From Hymenobacter convexus (GTDB lineage Bacteria; Bacteroidota; Bacteroidia; Cytophagales; Hymenobacteraceae), in NCBI RefSeq assembly GCF_030580955.1, contig NZ_JAUQON010000011.1:62001-126000 (forward strand): a stretch of DNA of 64,000 nucleotides, in the 5' to 3' direction. Shown here one piece after another: positions 16,962 to 25,184 of the stretch. The translations under genes were made by a program, and so were the position numbers. The notes beneath the pieces are model-generated. The model was not told where the DNA came from. It did not search any database and saw only the letters and a list, made by a program, of their open reading frames with translations. Positions within the stretch are counted from its first letter, which is position 1. The number at the start of each line of letters is the position of its first letter.

Positions 16962-17070
16962 AAACGGTCATGCTGAGCGCAGCCGAAGCATCTCTACCGC
17001 AATACTATTCCTTTTGATTGGATTTAATACTGCGGTAGAGATGCTTCGGCTGCGCTCAGCATGACCGTTT
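16962..17070. repeat. Palindromic element, copy 1 (subfamily A)
   Basis: Perfect inverted repeat with 40-bp arms (16962-17001 and 17031-17070) around a 29-base AT-rich loop. The core of each arm is GTCATGCTGAGCGCAG and, further in, GAAGCATCTCTACCG. It lies between the small probable anti-sigma gene and nth, 86 bases past the stop of the former. The other copies below share arms and, in several cases, the loop. Confidence 0.9.
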
Positions 17071-17155
17071 TTGTATCTCAGGCGAGTTCGTCAGCTTTTT
17101 TGCTTCCGGTTCCGGCGTAGGGGCTGGAGCGGTTGCCACAGGAAATTAAACGGAC

Positions 17156-17386
17156 TCAGGATTTGGCTAAAAAAGTACGCGAGTAGCGCAAAATGGCCTC
17201 GGAGGTGTGGGCCCGCGGCTCGCGGCGAACGCCGTCGAGGGCCCGCTGGGCCAAAAGGAGGTCGGCGCACGTGGCTGCCAGTTCCGGGTCGTGCTGCAAC
17301 GCCTCCTCTACCTCGCGCTGCCTTTCAGGAGGCAATTCGTTGTACACATACTGGAGCAGTGTCGAATGGGGTAAGGTTTGAATCAT
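17156..17386 (-). CDS. Small probable anti-sigma-type protein
   Basis: 76 residues. The ATG at 17384-17386 lies inside the 3' end of the sigma-factor gene and the two genes overlap by 62 bases in different frames, so translation is probably coupled. The sequence (LLQYVYNELPPERQREVEEALQHDPELAATCADLLLAQRALD) resembles the N-terminal zinc-less helical domain of anti-sigma factors, with the ExLPxERQxEVExAL pattern. No membrane segment is present. Binding to the neighbouring sigma factor is inferred from gene order and this similarity. Confidence 0.7.
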   Translation of the reverse strand: MIQTLPHSTLLQYVYNELPPERQREVEEALQHDPELAATCADLLLAQRALDGVRREPRAHTSEAILRYSRTFLAKS

Positions 17387-17963
17387 AATGATGCAGGGAA
17401 TTTGCGGTCATTTTCTTCCGCAGGTTAATCAGCGCATAGCGCATCCGGCCGAGGGCCGTGTTGATGCTGACGCCGGTTGCGTCGGCAATTTCCTGGAAGC
17501 TCATGTCGCCGTAGTGGCGCATCAGCAGCACCTCCTTCTGCGCGGCGGGCAACTCCTGGATTAACGCCCGAAGGCGGGTATGGGTTTCCTCACGGGCCAG
17601 GATATCGTCTGGGCCATCATCAGCGAGGGTGAGCGTGTTGGCCAGCCGGTCGTTGTCGGAGAGGCTGACGTGGGGCGTCCGCTTGCCGCGCCGGAACGAA
17701 TCGATGGCCAGGTTGTGGGCAATGCGGCAAATCCAGGGGGCAAATTTGCCCTCTTCGTTGTAGCGCCCGCCTTTCAGTGTATGGATGGCCTTGATGAACG
17801 TGTCCTGCAACAGGTCCTCGGCCACGTCCTCGTCGCGCACGATGAGGAGGATGGTCGTGAACACACGACTGCGATGCCGCTCCAGCAGGATAGCGAAGGC
17901 GGATTCCTGGCCGGCCAGGTAGAGCGAGATGAGCGCGGAGTCGCTCGGTTGCAAGAGGTCCAT
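17325..17963 (-). CDS. ECF-type RNA polymerase sigma factor
   Basis: 212 residues. Region 2 (about 25-95) contains FAILLERHRSRVF, DVAEDLLQDTFIKAI and the -10 recognition segment ICRIAHNLAIDSFRRGKR. Region 4 (about 130-185) contains LPAAQKEVLLMRHYGDMSFQEIADATGVSINTALGRMRYALINLRK, a clear helix-turn-helix. The last 20 or so residues overlap the start of the downstream gene. The target promoters cannot be read from the window. No autoregulated promoter was recognised in the 243 bases upstream, which hold nothing else identifiable. Confidence 0.93.
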   Translation of the reverse strand: MDLLQPSDSALISLYLAGQESAFAILLERHRSRVFTTILLIVRDEDVAEDLLQDTFIKAIHTLKGGRYNEEGKFAPWICRIAHNLAIDSFRRGKRTPHVSLSDNDRLANTLTLADDGPDDILAREETHTRLRALIQELPAAQKEVLLMRHYGDMSFQEIADATGVSINTALGRMRYALINLRKKMTANSLHHYDSNLTPFDTAPVCVQRIAS

Positions 17964-18206
17964 AAAGGGCTACGGAATAAGGGAACGTAGAGCTTTAGGC
18001 CATAGTATGCAGTTACCGAGAAAAAATTTGGGGAGCGACCGGTAGTCGGGTGTTTTGCCCGCTAGAATCGTTCCAAATGTAGAGCGATGAAATGCACATC
18101 CGCAATACCCCTCAACTAAAAAATGACAAAATTCTGTAGGATAAATGGAGCAACCTTCCGCAAAACTTCATCTACGTGCTGCTAACGCATAATTGAGGAA
18201 TAAAAA

Positions 18207-18248
18207 ATCTGAAAAAAGTTTCAAAAAATAATTTTTTATTTTTCAGAT
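18207..18248 (-). terminator. AT-rich hairpin after the SpoIIAA-like gene
   Basis: ATCTGAAAAA at 18207 pairs with TTTTTCAGAT ending at 18248, with a very AT-rich interior. It lies 8 bases past the minus-strand stop. The surrounding 18080-18250 is the most AT-rich stretch nearby. Confidence 0.55.
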
Positions 18249-18256
18249 AAGGCAAT

Positions 18257-18661
18257 TCACCCCCCTAGCCATTGATAGGCAGCAGCTTCCTCGGTGAACA
18301 AAGCGGTATGGTAGCCGTGCTCGGGCTGGGTGGCGGCGCTGATGGCCGCCACGGAACTAGCCGATTGTTGCTGTTGGGCACGTAGGGGCGAGATGAGGAA
18401 GGCCAGCCGCACCGGGGCCGGGTAGCGGCCGGGCAGGAGCGGGAAGAATTCGGTGTTGACCCAGTGTGTAAGCTCGGGCGACACCAGCTCGTCGCGGCGG
18501 CGCAGGTCGAGCAGCCAGCGCCAGCAGCCAGCGGCATCGGCGGCGGCCAGGATGGCGAGGTAGCCGGCCTGTAGCTCGGGCGCGGTGATTTCGCGCTGCC
18601 AGCGGGCTACAATGGCTGGGAGGTCGGGACGCGGGGTTATTTCGAGGCCAAAGTTGGGCAT
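18257..18661 (-). CDS. Hypothetical protein, possibly SpoIIAA/STAS-like
   Basis: 134 residues from the ATG at 18661; the longer frame upstream runs through the MFS promoter and is rejected. The order is alternating strand and helix (PAIVARWQREITAPELQAGYLAILAAADAAGCWRWLLDLRRRDEL), ending in ALFTEEAAAYQWLGG. The F-x-E-x-x-A-x-x-W-L ending is typical of SpoIIAA-like (STAS-related) Bacteroidota proteins. That assignment is from pattern only. It is divergent from the MFS gene. Confidence 0.6.
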   Translation of the reverse strand: MPNFGLEITPRPDLPAIVARWQREITAPELQAGYLAILAAADAAGCWRWLLDLRRRDELVSPELTHWVNTEFFPLLPGRYPAPVRLAFLISPLRAQQQQSASSVAAISAATQPEHGYHTALFTEEAAAYQWLGG

Positions 18662-18793
18662 GGGCCGGGCGGCGCGAGCAATAAGCGTTAGGCCTCCAAG
18701 ATAGGCGAAACGCACGGCCGGACCTAGGGGGCCGAACCAACCGGGCCTACCTTTGCCGACCCACGCCGTACTGGCGCCTTTTGAAGTTGTTAT

Positions 18794-20068
18794 ATGCTGC
18801 CTTCCGCTGATTCGGCCCCGGCCCACGACCCGTACGCGGCCCTGCGGGTGCCCGATTTTCGCCGCCTGGTTTCGACCCGCACCTTGCTCACGGTGGCTAC
18901 GCGTATCCAGGGACTGGTGGTGAGCTGGCAGATTTACCACCTCACCGGCGACCCACTGGCACTAGGGCTTATTGGGCTTTCGGAGGCCATTCCGAGCATT
19001 GTGGTGTCGCTCTACGCCGGCTACGTGGCTGATACGGTACGCCGCAAGCGCATTGTAGTGCTAGCGCTGGCGGTGCTAGTGCTGTGTGCGGCGGCGCTGG
19101 CGGCGCTGGCCAGCCCCTATGGCATCGGGCTGCTGGCGAAGGGCGCGCTTTACACGCTGCCGCTGTACGCGGTGATTTTTGTGAGTGGGCTGGCGCGGGG
19201 CTTTATGGGGCCGGCGCTGTTTTCGTTTATGCCGCAGCTGCTGCCCGACCGGGCGTTGCTGCCCAATGCCATTACCTGGAACAGCACCACGTACCAGGCC
19301 TCGGCGGTGCTGGGGCCGGCCGTGGGGGGCTTTCTGATTGAGCCGCTGGGCGTGGCCTGGTCCTACGCGGTGGGGCTGGGGCTGCTGGTGCTGGGCCTGG
19401 TGCAGTTTGCGCGCATTGCCGACCGGCCGCTGCCGCCCATGGAAGGCGAGCGGCTTAACCTGAAAGACAGCGTGCTGAGCGGCCTGCGTTTTATCTTCGG
19501 CAACCAGTTGGTGCTGGCAGCGCTGTCGCTGGATATGTTCGCGGTGCTCTTTGGCGGGGCGGTGGCGCTGTTGCCGGTGTTTGCGTCGGATATTCTGAAG
19601 GTAGGGGCTAAGGGATTTGGGCAACTGGAGGCGGCGCCGGCCATTGGCTCGGTGCTGATGGCCGTTTTCCTGACCTACTACCCGCTGAAGCGCCGGGCCG
19701 GGTGGAAGCTGCTGGGGGCGGTGGCGGGCTTCGGGCTGGCTACGATTTGCTTCGCGCTGTCGACCAACTTCTGGCTGTCGCTGTTCCTGCTGTTCCTCAC
19801 GGGCGTGTTCGATTCGGTGTCGGTGATTGTGCGCTCCACGCTCATCCACGTGTATACGCCGGAATACATGAAGGGCCGCGTATCAGCGGTGAACAACATT
19901 TTCATCGGTTCCAGCAACGAGATTGGAGCTTTCGAGAGTGGCACGGCGGCGCGGCTGCTGGGCACGGTACGCTCGGTAGTGTTTGGCGGGCTGATGACGC
20001 TGCTGGTGGTGGCCATCACCACCTGGCGGGCCGACAAGCTGCGCAAGCTGGAGTCGGGCACGAAGTAG
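18794..20068 (+). CDS. MFS transporter, EntS-like exporter family
   Basis: 424 residues with about 11-12 hydrophobic segments. The N-terminal region FRRLVSTRTLLTVATRIQGLVVSWQIYHLTGDPLALGLIGLSEAIP, with YAGYVADTVRRKR after helix 2, is typical of the MFS_3 group that includes the enterobactin exporter EntS. Substrate is unknown: no siderophore genes are in the window. TACCTTTG at 18748-18755, 38 bases before the ATG at 18794, is a good -7 box for this gene. Confidence 0.88.
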   Translation: MLPSADSAPAHDPYAALRVPDFRRLVSTRTLLTVATRIQGLVVSWQIYHLTGDPLALGLIGLSEAIPSIVVSLYAGYVADTVRRKRIVVLALAVLVLCAAALAALASPYGIGLLAKGALYTLPLYAVIFVSGLARGFMGPALFSFMPQLLPDRALLPNAITWNSTTYQASAVLGPAVGGFLIEPLGVAWSYAVGLGLLVLGLVQFARIADRPLPPMEGERLNLKDSVLSGLRFIFGNQLVLAALSLDMFAVLFGGAVALLPVFASDILKVGAKGFGQLEAAPAIGSVLMAVFLTYYPLKRRAGWKLLGAVAGFGLATICFALSTNFWLSLFLLFLTGVFDSVSVIVRSTLIHVYTPEYMKGRVSAVNNIFIGSSNEIGAFESGTAARLLGTVRSVVFGGLMTLLVVAITTWRADKLRKLESGTK

Positions 20069-20077
20069 AACGTGCTT

Positions 20078-20680
20078 TTAGCTATTAATTAACAGGGCCG
20101 CGTATTGCTCCGGCGTGTCTACATCGAGCAAGCCGGCCGGGAAATCAACGCGCTCCACGGCTGCGCAATAGCCGGCAATGAGCCGTCCGGCGCCGGCCTG
20201 CCCTTGCAGCATGAGCAACTCTGGAAACACGGTTTCGGCAAAAACGGCGGGTACGCCCAGCGTGTCGCCATACGCCGCGGCCACAATGGGCGCCTGCGTT
20301 TGCTGCTGCCGTTGTATCAGTTGCTGAAGCAACTCCGGTGTCACGTGCGGCTGGTCGCTCAGCATAACGAGCACGGCGCGGGGCTGCGCGGCCTGCACCG
20401 CCAGCAGACCCGCGCGAATGGAGGAGGCCATGCCGGTTTCCCAGTCCGGATTGTGAATGGTCTGAATGGGCAAGCCCGTTACTTCAGATGTTAAGGCTTC
20501 ATTCAAAGCACCTGTGACCAGCACGATGGGCGCGCAGCCGCTGGCTACGGCTGTTTCGGCGGCGTGGCGGAGCAGGGTGCGGCCGCGGTAGGGCAGAAGC
20601 TGCTTGGGCTGGCCCATGCGGGTGGAAGCGCCGGCGGCCAGGAGGAGCAGGGCGGTGGAGGCGGAGGCAGCGTTTTGCAT
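20078..20680 (-). CDS. MocA-like molybdenum cofactor cytidylyltransferase
   Basis: 200 residues from the ATG at 20680. An upstream in-frame ATG would begin with residues encoded by the adjacent palindromic element (MIRSFAALRMT), an artefact. The nucleotidyltransferase signature LLLAAGASTRMGQPKQLLPY and the metal-site segment VLVMLSDQPHVTPELL are intact. MocA makes molybdopterin cytosine dinucleotide, the cofactor form used by PaoABC-type aldehyde oxidoreductases, and this gene is the last of that operon. MobA or a sugar nucleotidyltransferase are less likely alternatives given the context. Confidence 0.82.
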   Translation of the reverse strand: MQNAASASTALLLLAAGASTRMGQPKQLLPYRGRTLLRHAAETAVASGCAPIVLVTGALNEALTSEVTGLPIQTIHNPDWETGMASSIRAGLLAVQAAQPRAVLVMLSDQPHVTPELLQQLIQRQQQTQAPIVAAAYGDTLGVPAVFAETVFPELLMLQGQAGAGRLIAGYCAAVERVDFPAGLLDVDTPEQYAALLINS

Positions 20681-20691
20681 CGGGTTTGGAG

Positions 20692-20780
20692 CTGTCATCC
20701 TGAGCGCAGCGAAGGACCTTATCACGTTAGAACTAACTGCTCGAGCGTGATAAGGTCCTTCGCTGCGCTCAGGATGACAG
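20692..20780. repeat. Palindromic element, copy 2 (subfamily B)
   Basis: Perfect 35-bp arms (20692-20726, 20746-20780) with a 19-base loop. The arm reads CTGTCATCCTGAGCGCAGCG and then AAGGACCTTATCACG. It shares the GTCATsCTGAGCGCAG core with subfamily A but has a different inner half. It starts 14 bases past the PaoC stop and lies between PaoC and the MocA-like gene. Confidence 0.9.
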
Positions 20781-20793
20781 GCGATTTCAATAC

Positions 20794-23124
20794 TTACACT
20801 GACTTCGTGCCCAGAATCTTATCCGGCGTAATCGGCAAATCGCGCACGCGCTTGCCGGTGGCGTGGAACACGGCGTTGGCCACGGCGGCTGATACGCCCA
20901 CCATCGAGATTTCGCCAATGCCTTTCACGCCCATGGCGTTGATGTAGGGGTCGTGCTCGTCGATGAACTCCACGGTCATTTCCGGGATGTCGGCGTTGAC
21001 GGGAATGTGGTAGTCACCAAGGTCGGCGTTGGTGTAGCGGGCGTAGTGCGGGTCGCGAGCGGTGGCCTCCATCAAGGCCGCGCCGATGCCGAAGATGCTG
21101 CCGCCGATAATCTGGCTGCGGGCCGTTTTGGCGTTGAGAATGCGGCCCGCGCCGTGCACGCTCACCCAGCGCGTGACGCGCACGGTGCCCAAATCGGGGT
21201 CGACCTGCACCTCGCAGAAGTGCGCGCCGAAGGAGTGCATCGAGTGCTTACCGGCTTCGTCCTTATGGGCGTCGCTGGCGCTGGCGGCCGACTGCCCGGC
21301 CTCGTAGCCGGAGCCGTACTTCCCCTGCCCGCTGCCCTCGATGTCGTCGATACCGGCGCGCTTCATCAGAGCCTTGAAATCTTCGCCCTTTGAGGCATCC
21401 TTTTTCAACTGCAGCCGGCCGTTTTCCATGGCTACGTCTTCGGCTTTGGCCTGGAAAAGCGGCGATTTCGGGTCCTTGATGGCCATTTTGGTGAGGCGCT
21501 CCCACACGTCCTGCGCCGCCATGTATACCGACGACGACACCGTGCCGGCCGCCACCGAGCCGCCCGAGTTGGGCGCCGTGGGCAGCTTGGTATCGCCCAG
21601 CTCGAAGCGGATTTTGTCGGGCGCGAGGCCCAGCGAGTCGGCGGCTACCTGCGTCATCACGGTGTAGGTGCCGGTGCCGAGGTCGGTGGCGCCGGCCTGC
21701 ACCACGGCGTGGCCGTCGGCGTAGAGGCGCACGCGGGCGGTGCCCTGCGAGTTGTGTACCGGGTAGCTGGCCGTGGCCATGCCGTAGCCCACCAGCAGGC
21801 GGCCGTTTTTGGTCACGCCGGCTTTGGGGTTGCGCTTGCTCCAGCCGAAGAGCTCAGCGCCGCGGGCGTAGCACTGGCGCAGGCTTTTGCTGCTCCAGGG
21901 CTGGCCGGTGCTTGGGTCTTTCTCGGCGTAGTTGCGGAGGCGAATTTCGATGGGGTCGATGCCCAATTGGTAGGCCAAATCATCCATCGATGACTCGATG
22001 GCGAACGAGCCGGGCGCCTCGCCGGGGGCGCGGGTGAAGGTCGACGTCATCACATTGGCCCGACCCAATTCGTAGTGCGACTCGAACGTGGGGCAGTCGT
22101 ACAGTAGGTTGATAATCTTGCTGTTCGATTCCGCGTAGTTGTCCCAGGGCGAGGTGGTGGAGGTTTTCTCGTGGATGAGGGCCAGCAGCTTGCCTTCCTT
22201 GCTCGCGCCCAACGTGAGGGTTTGGGTCTGGTCTTCGCGGTGGCCCATGCTCGTGAACTGCTGCGGGCGGGTGAGCACCAGTTTCACCGGCCGGCCCACG
22301 GCCTTGGCGGCCTGCACCGTGAGCACGGTGTGCGGCCAGCACGAGCCCTTGCATCCGAAGCCCCCGCCGATGAACTTGGTGATGACGCGCACCTGGTCCT
22401 GCGGTAGGCCCAGATAGGCCGACAACGACTTTTGGGTGCGCGTCACGCCCTGGGTCGATTCGTACACCGTCACGCGGTCGGGCGCTTCCCAAATGGCAGT
22501 GGTGGCGCCGGGCTCCATCGGGTTGTGATGGTTGATGGCGTGGGTGTACACGGCCGTCATCTTGATGGGGGCGCTGGCCAGGGCGGCGCGGGCGTCGCCG
22601 CGCCGGGTGTAGCCGTCGGCTTTGCCGTCCTGAATTTTCTCGGGGTTGAAGAGTTGGGCGCGCTTGTCGGTGTAGGCCGCAATGGGCGCCTCGGCGGCGT
22701 AGTTCACGCGCACCAGCGCGGCGGCCTGAGTGGCGCGTTCGAAGGTGTCGGCCACGATGAGGGCCACCGGCTGACCGGCGTAATGGATAATGTCCGACGT
22801 CATTGGCAGAAAGCCCATGGGTGCGCCGATGGCCTTTTTGCCCTCGGGGTCGTTGGGCGTTTTGGCCAGCTTGGGCAGGTTGAGGTGCGTAAGAATCTGC
22901 AATACCCCGGGCTCTTTCAGGGCCAAGCTGGTGTCGATGCTTTGCACCCTTCCTTTAGCAATGGCGCTGGTTTTGAGCACGCCGTACACGAGGCCCGGCA
23001 GCGGGTATTCGGCCGAGTATTTGGCTTTGCCCATCACCTTGTCGCGGCCGTCTACACGGTTCAGCGGCTTGCCGACGACGCCCGGCTTGGGTGAAGTTTC
23101 GAAAAAAGCGGGTTCGTTTTCCAT
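20794..23124 (-). CDS. paoC: Aldehyde oxidoreductase, molybdopterin-binding subunit (PaoC type)
   Basis: 776 residues; the catalytic subunit of a xanthine-oxidase-family enzyme. An N-terminal a/b hammerhead domain (GKPLNRVDGRDKVMGKAKYSAEYPLPGLVYG) precedes the Mo-cofactor domains with GGGFGCKG, TRAPGEAPGSFAIE and GSVAAGTVSSSVYMA motifs. The base-acting glutamate is expected in GVKGIGEIS (about Glu738). Its substrate is probably an aromatic aldehyde, by analogy with E. coli PaoABC. The operon runs PaoA, PaoB, PaoC, MocA-like on the minus strand. No Tat signal is present on this subunit, so it would be co-exported with PaoA. Confidence 0.9.
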   Translation of the reverse strand: MENEPAFFETSPKPGVVGKPLNRVDGRDKVMGKAKYSAEYPLPGLVYGVLKTSAIAKGRVQSIDTSLALKEPGVLQILTHLNLPKLAKTPNDPEGKKAIGAPMGFLPMTSDIIHYAGQPVALIVADTFERATQAAALVRVNYAAEAPIAAYTDKRAQLFNPEKIQDGKADGYTRRGDARAALASAPIKMTAVYTHAINHHNPMEPGATTAIWEAPDRVTVYESTQGVTRTQKSLSAYLGLPQDQVRVITKFIGGGFGCKGSCWPHTVLTVQAAKAVGRPVKLVLTRPQQFTSMGHREDQTQTLTLGASKEGKLLALIHEKTSTTSPWDNYAESNSKIINLLYDCPTFESHYELGRANVMTSTFTRAPGEAPGSFAIESSMDDLAYQLGIDPIEIRLRNYAEKDPSTGQPWSSKSLRQCYARGAELFGWSKRNPKAGVTKNGRLLVGYGMATASYPVHNSQGTARVRLYADGHAVVQAGATDLGTGTYTVMTQVAADSLGLAPDKIRFELGDTKLPTAPNSGGSVAAGTVSSSVYMAAQDVWERLTKMAIKDPKSPLFQAKAEDVAMENGRLQLKKDASKGEDFKALMKRAGIDDIEGSGQGKYGSGYEAGQSAASASDAHKDEAGKHSMHSFGAHFCEVQVDPDLGTVRVTRWVSVHGAGRILNAKTARSQIIGGSIFGIGAALMEATARDPHYARYTNADLGDYHIPVNADIPEMTVEFIDEHDPYINAMGVKGIGEISMVGVSAAVANAVFHATGKRVRDLPITPDKILGTKSV

Positions 23125-23159
23125 GACCGTTTGGGTTGGTTGGGACGACCCGTCAGGCC

Positions 23160-23256
23160 GTCATGCAGAGCGCAGCGAAGCATCTCGCTCGGGGTGGTAA
23201 CTCTAATCAATTGGATTAGCAATGCACGCGAGATGCTTCGCTGCGCTCTGCATGAC
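23160..23256. repeat. Palindromic element, copy 3 (variant C)
   Basis: 29-bp perfect arms (23160-23188, 23228-23256) with the variant core GTCATGCAGAGCGCAGCG and an inner end GCATCTCGC. The 39-base loop contains a small palindrome (CTAATCAATTGGATTAG). It ends 5 bases from the PaoB stop. Confidence 0.88.
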
Positions 23257-23261
23257 GTTCT

Positions 23262-24245
23262 TTAAGCCGCCGACAATTCCAGCAGTGCCCGCACCAGCGT
23301 ATTCTGGGCCAGCTCCACTTTGAAGCGGTTTTGCTCGCGGGGCTGGGCGTCGCGCACGGCGGCGGCGGCAGCGGCCCGGAAGGTGGCTTCCGTGGCCGGC
23401 GCGCCGGTCAGGATTTTCTCGGCGGCTACCGAGCGCCAGGGCTTGGTGCCCACGCCGCCCAGCGCCACCCGCGCCGAGCGAATCTGCCCGCCCTGCACAT
23501 CGAGGCCCACGGCGGCCGAGGCCAGCGCGAAAGCGTACGAGGCCCGGTCACGCACTTTCAAATACATTGACTTGCGGGCATGAGCCGCCGCCGGTACCGT
23601 CACCGATACGATGAGCTCGCCGGGCTCCAGCACGGTTTCGCGCTGGGGCGTGGTGCCGGGCACCACGTGGAAATCGACCAGCGGCACGCGGCGCTGCTTG
23701 CCTTTGGCGTTTTCCAGCAGCAGCACGGCGTCGAGGGCCGCCAGAGCCACGCCGAGGTCGCCGGGGTGGGTGGCGATGCACGATTTGCTGCCGCCCAGAA
23801 TGGCCAGGCCACGGTTTTCGCCCTCCTGCGCCGGGCAGCCCGAGCCGGGCTGCCGCTTGTTGCACGGAAACGCCACGTCGCGGAAGTAGCCGCAGCGGGT
23901 GCGTTGCAGCAGGTTGCCGCCGATGCTGGCCATGTTGCGCAGCTGCGGCGAGGCGGCTTGCAGCAGCGCCTGCGAAATCATGGGGTAGTTCTGCAGCACC
24001 AGCGGGTGCTCGCCCACGTCGCTCATGCGCTCCAGCGCGCCAATGCGCAGGCCGTCAGCGGTTTGCTCAATGCCTTTGAAGGGCACCATATTGATGTCGA
24101 CCAGCTCGCTGTGGTTTTCCACGTTGAGCTTCATCAAATCGAGCACCGTGGTGCCGCCTGCGATGAAAGCCGCACCTTTCGTGCCGGTCACGGCGGCCGT
24201 GGCGTCTTTGGCCGTGGTGGTGGAGAGGTAGGAGAAGTTGTTCAT
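23262..24245 (-). CDS. paoB: Aldehyde oxidoreductase, FAD-binding subunit (PaoB type)
   Basis: 327 residues. The FAD-binding region has AAFIAGGTTVLDLMKLNV near residues 25-42 and ASIGGNLLQRTRCGYFRD near 106-122. Four cysteines, Cys118, Cys128, Cys137 and Cys156, match the pattern of the additional [4Fe-4S] cluster found in E. coli PaoB and absent from ordinary xanthine dehydrogenase FAD subunits. This is the best sequence argument for PaoABC orthology over other family members. The C-terminal CO-dehydrogenase-flavoprotein-type domain covers about 215-325. Confidence 0.9.
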   Translation of the reverse strand: MNNFSYLSTTTAKDATAAVTGTKGAAFIAGGTTVLDLMKLNVENHSELVDINMVPFKGIEQTADGLRIGALERMSDVGEHPLVLQNYPMISQALLQAASPQLRNMASIGGNLLQRTRCGYFRDVAFPCNKRQPGSGCPAQEGENRGLAILGGSKSCIATHPGDLGVALAALDAVLLLENAKGKQRRVPLVDFHVVPGTTPQRETVLEPGELIVSVTVPAAAHARKSMYLKVRDRASYAFALASAAVGLDVQGGQIRSARVALGGVGTKPWRSVAAEKILTGAPATEATFRAAAAAAVRDAQPREQNRFKVELAQNTLVRALLELSAA

Positions 24246-24268
24246 TGGTTGGTTCCGAAAGAGGAGAA

Positions 24269-24364
24269 GAACGTCATGCTGAGCGCAGTCGAAGCATCTC
24301 TACCGCTGTGGTAATTATTTACTTCCCCGGTAGAGATGCTTCGACTGCGCTCAGCATGACGTTC
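24269..24364. repeat. Palindromic element, copy 4 (subfamily A)
   Basis: Perfect 37-bp arms (24269-24305, 24328-24364) and a 22-base loop containing GTAATTATTTACT. It lies 15 bases past the PaoA stop, between PaoA and PaoB. Confidence 0.9.
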
Positions 24365-24379
24365 CGGCGTGAGGTACTG

Positions 24380-25018
24380 CTATCCTTTAAACCCGCTCTT
24401 TTCCACCTCGCGAATAGCGGCTACGATATTGGGGTAGGCGCCGCAGCGGCAGAGGTTACCGCTCATCCACTCGCGCACGTCGCCGTCGGTTTTGGCGTGG
24501 CCTTCCTTCAGGCAGGCCACGCCCGACATGAGCTGGCCCGGCGTGCAGTAGCCGCACTGAAAGCCGTCGTGGTCGAGAAAAGCCTGTTGGAGCGGGTGGA
24601 GGTCTTCGCCCTTGGCCAGGCCTTCCACGGTGGTGATTTCCTTACCCTGCGCCATCACGGCCAGGGTGAGGCAGCTGTTCACGCGGCGGCCGTCCACCAG
24701 CACGGTGCAGGCGCCGCACTGGCCGTGGTCGCAGCCTTTTTTCGAGCCGGTGAGGTCGAGCTTTTCGCGCAGCGCGTCGAGCAAACTCACCCGCGGCTCG
24801 GCCTTGATGGTGCGCAGGGTGCCGTTCACCTTGAGGCGCATTTCGGTCACGCCTTCCACCTTTTTGGCCATGGCGGTGAGGCGTTCGGCCTGGCCCACCA
24901 GCGGCGGCGCCAGGGCCAGCCCCAGCAGCCCCGAGGCTTGCTTGATGAAGGTGCGGCGGCCGTCATTGGGCTCCAGGCCGTCGGGGCCGGTGGAGGAGGG
25001 GAGGAAATCGTCAGTCAT
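24380..25018 (-). CDS. paoA: Aldehyde oxidoreductase, [2Fe-2S] subunit with Tat signal (PaoA type)
   Basis: 212 residues. A twin-arginine signal (GRRTFIKQASGLLGLALAPP, Arg21-Arg22) indicates export of the folded complex to the periplasm. The plant-type [2Fe-2S] ligands are in GCDHGQCGACTVLVDGRRVNSC. The second cluster of the two-domain family is in CGYCTPG and NLCRCGAY. It is first in the operon, and the 166 bases upstream towards the ComEA-like gene hold no gene; no promoter was confidently recognised. No XdhC/PaoD chaperone gene is in the window. Confidence 0.92.
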   Translation of the reverse strand: MTDDFLPSSTGPDGLEPNDGRRTFIKQASGLLGLALAPPLVGQAERLTAMAKKVEGVTEMRLKVNGTLRTIKAEPRVSLLDALREKLDLTGSKKGCDHGQCGACTVLVDGRRVNSCLTLAVMAQGKEITTVEGLAKGEDLHPLQQAFLDHDGFQCGYCTPGQLMSGVACLKEGHAKTDGDVREWMSGNLCRCGAYPNIVAAIREVEKSGFKG

Positions 25019-25184
25019 AGCGCGAGGAAATTAGCCGGGCTAGTAATACTGAATTTGCCCCCTAATTGTTGGCGAAGAGCCCTGGCTTATTTGCCGGATA
25101 AAGAGCGGTTTGAATAGTGAACTATGGCCAGAGTCCGATATTCAGGCCGCGTCCCGGGTGCCTGTTTTGCGCGGGTTGCTTTGG

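Noticed and set aside
18662..18940. N-terminal extension of the SpoIIAA-like gene to 18940
   Set aside because: It would run through the MFS start codon and the TACCTTTG box, and the added residues are low-complexity; the ATG at 18661 is a better start.
20681..20725. N-terminal extension MIRSFAALRMT of the MocA-like protein, and similar starts near 36808 and 58549
   Set aside because: These residues are translations of the palindromic elements, a common annotation artefact.
16962..24364. Regularly recurring palindromes considered as a CRISPR array
   Set aside because: Spacing is kilobases, copies flank ordinary genes, there are no uniform spacers, and no cas genes are present.
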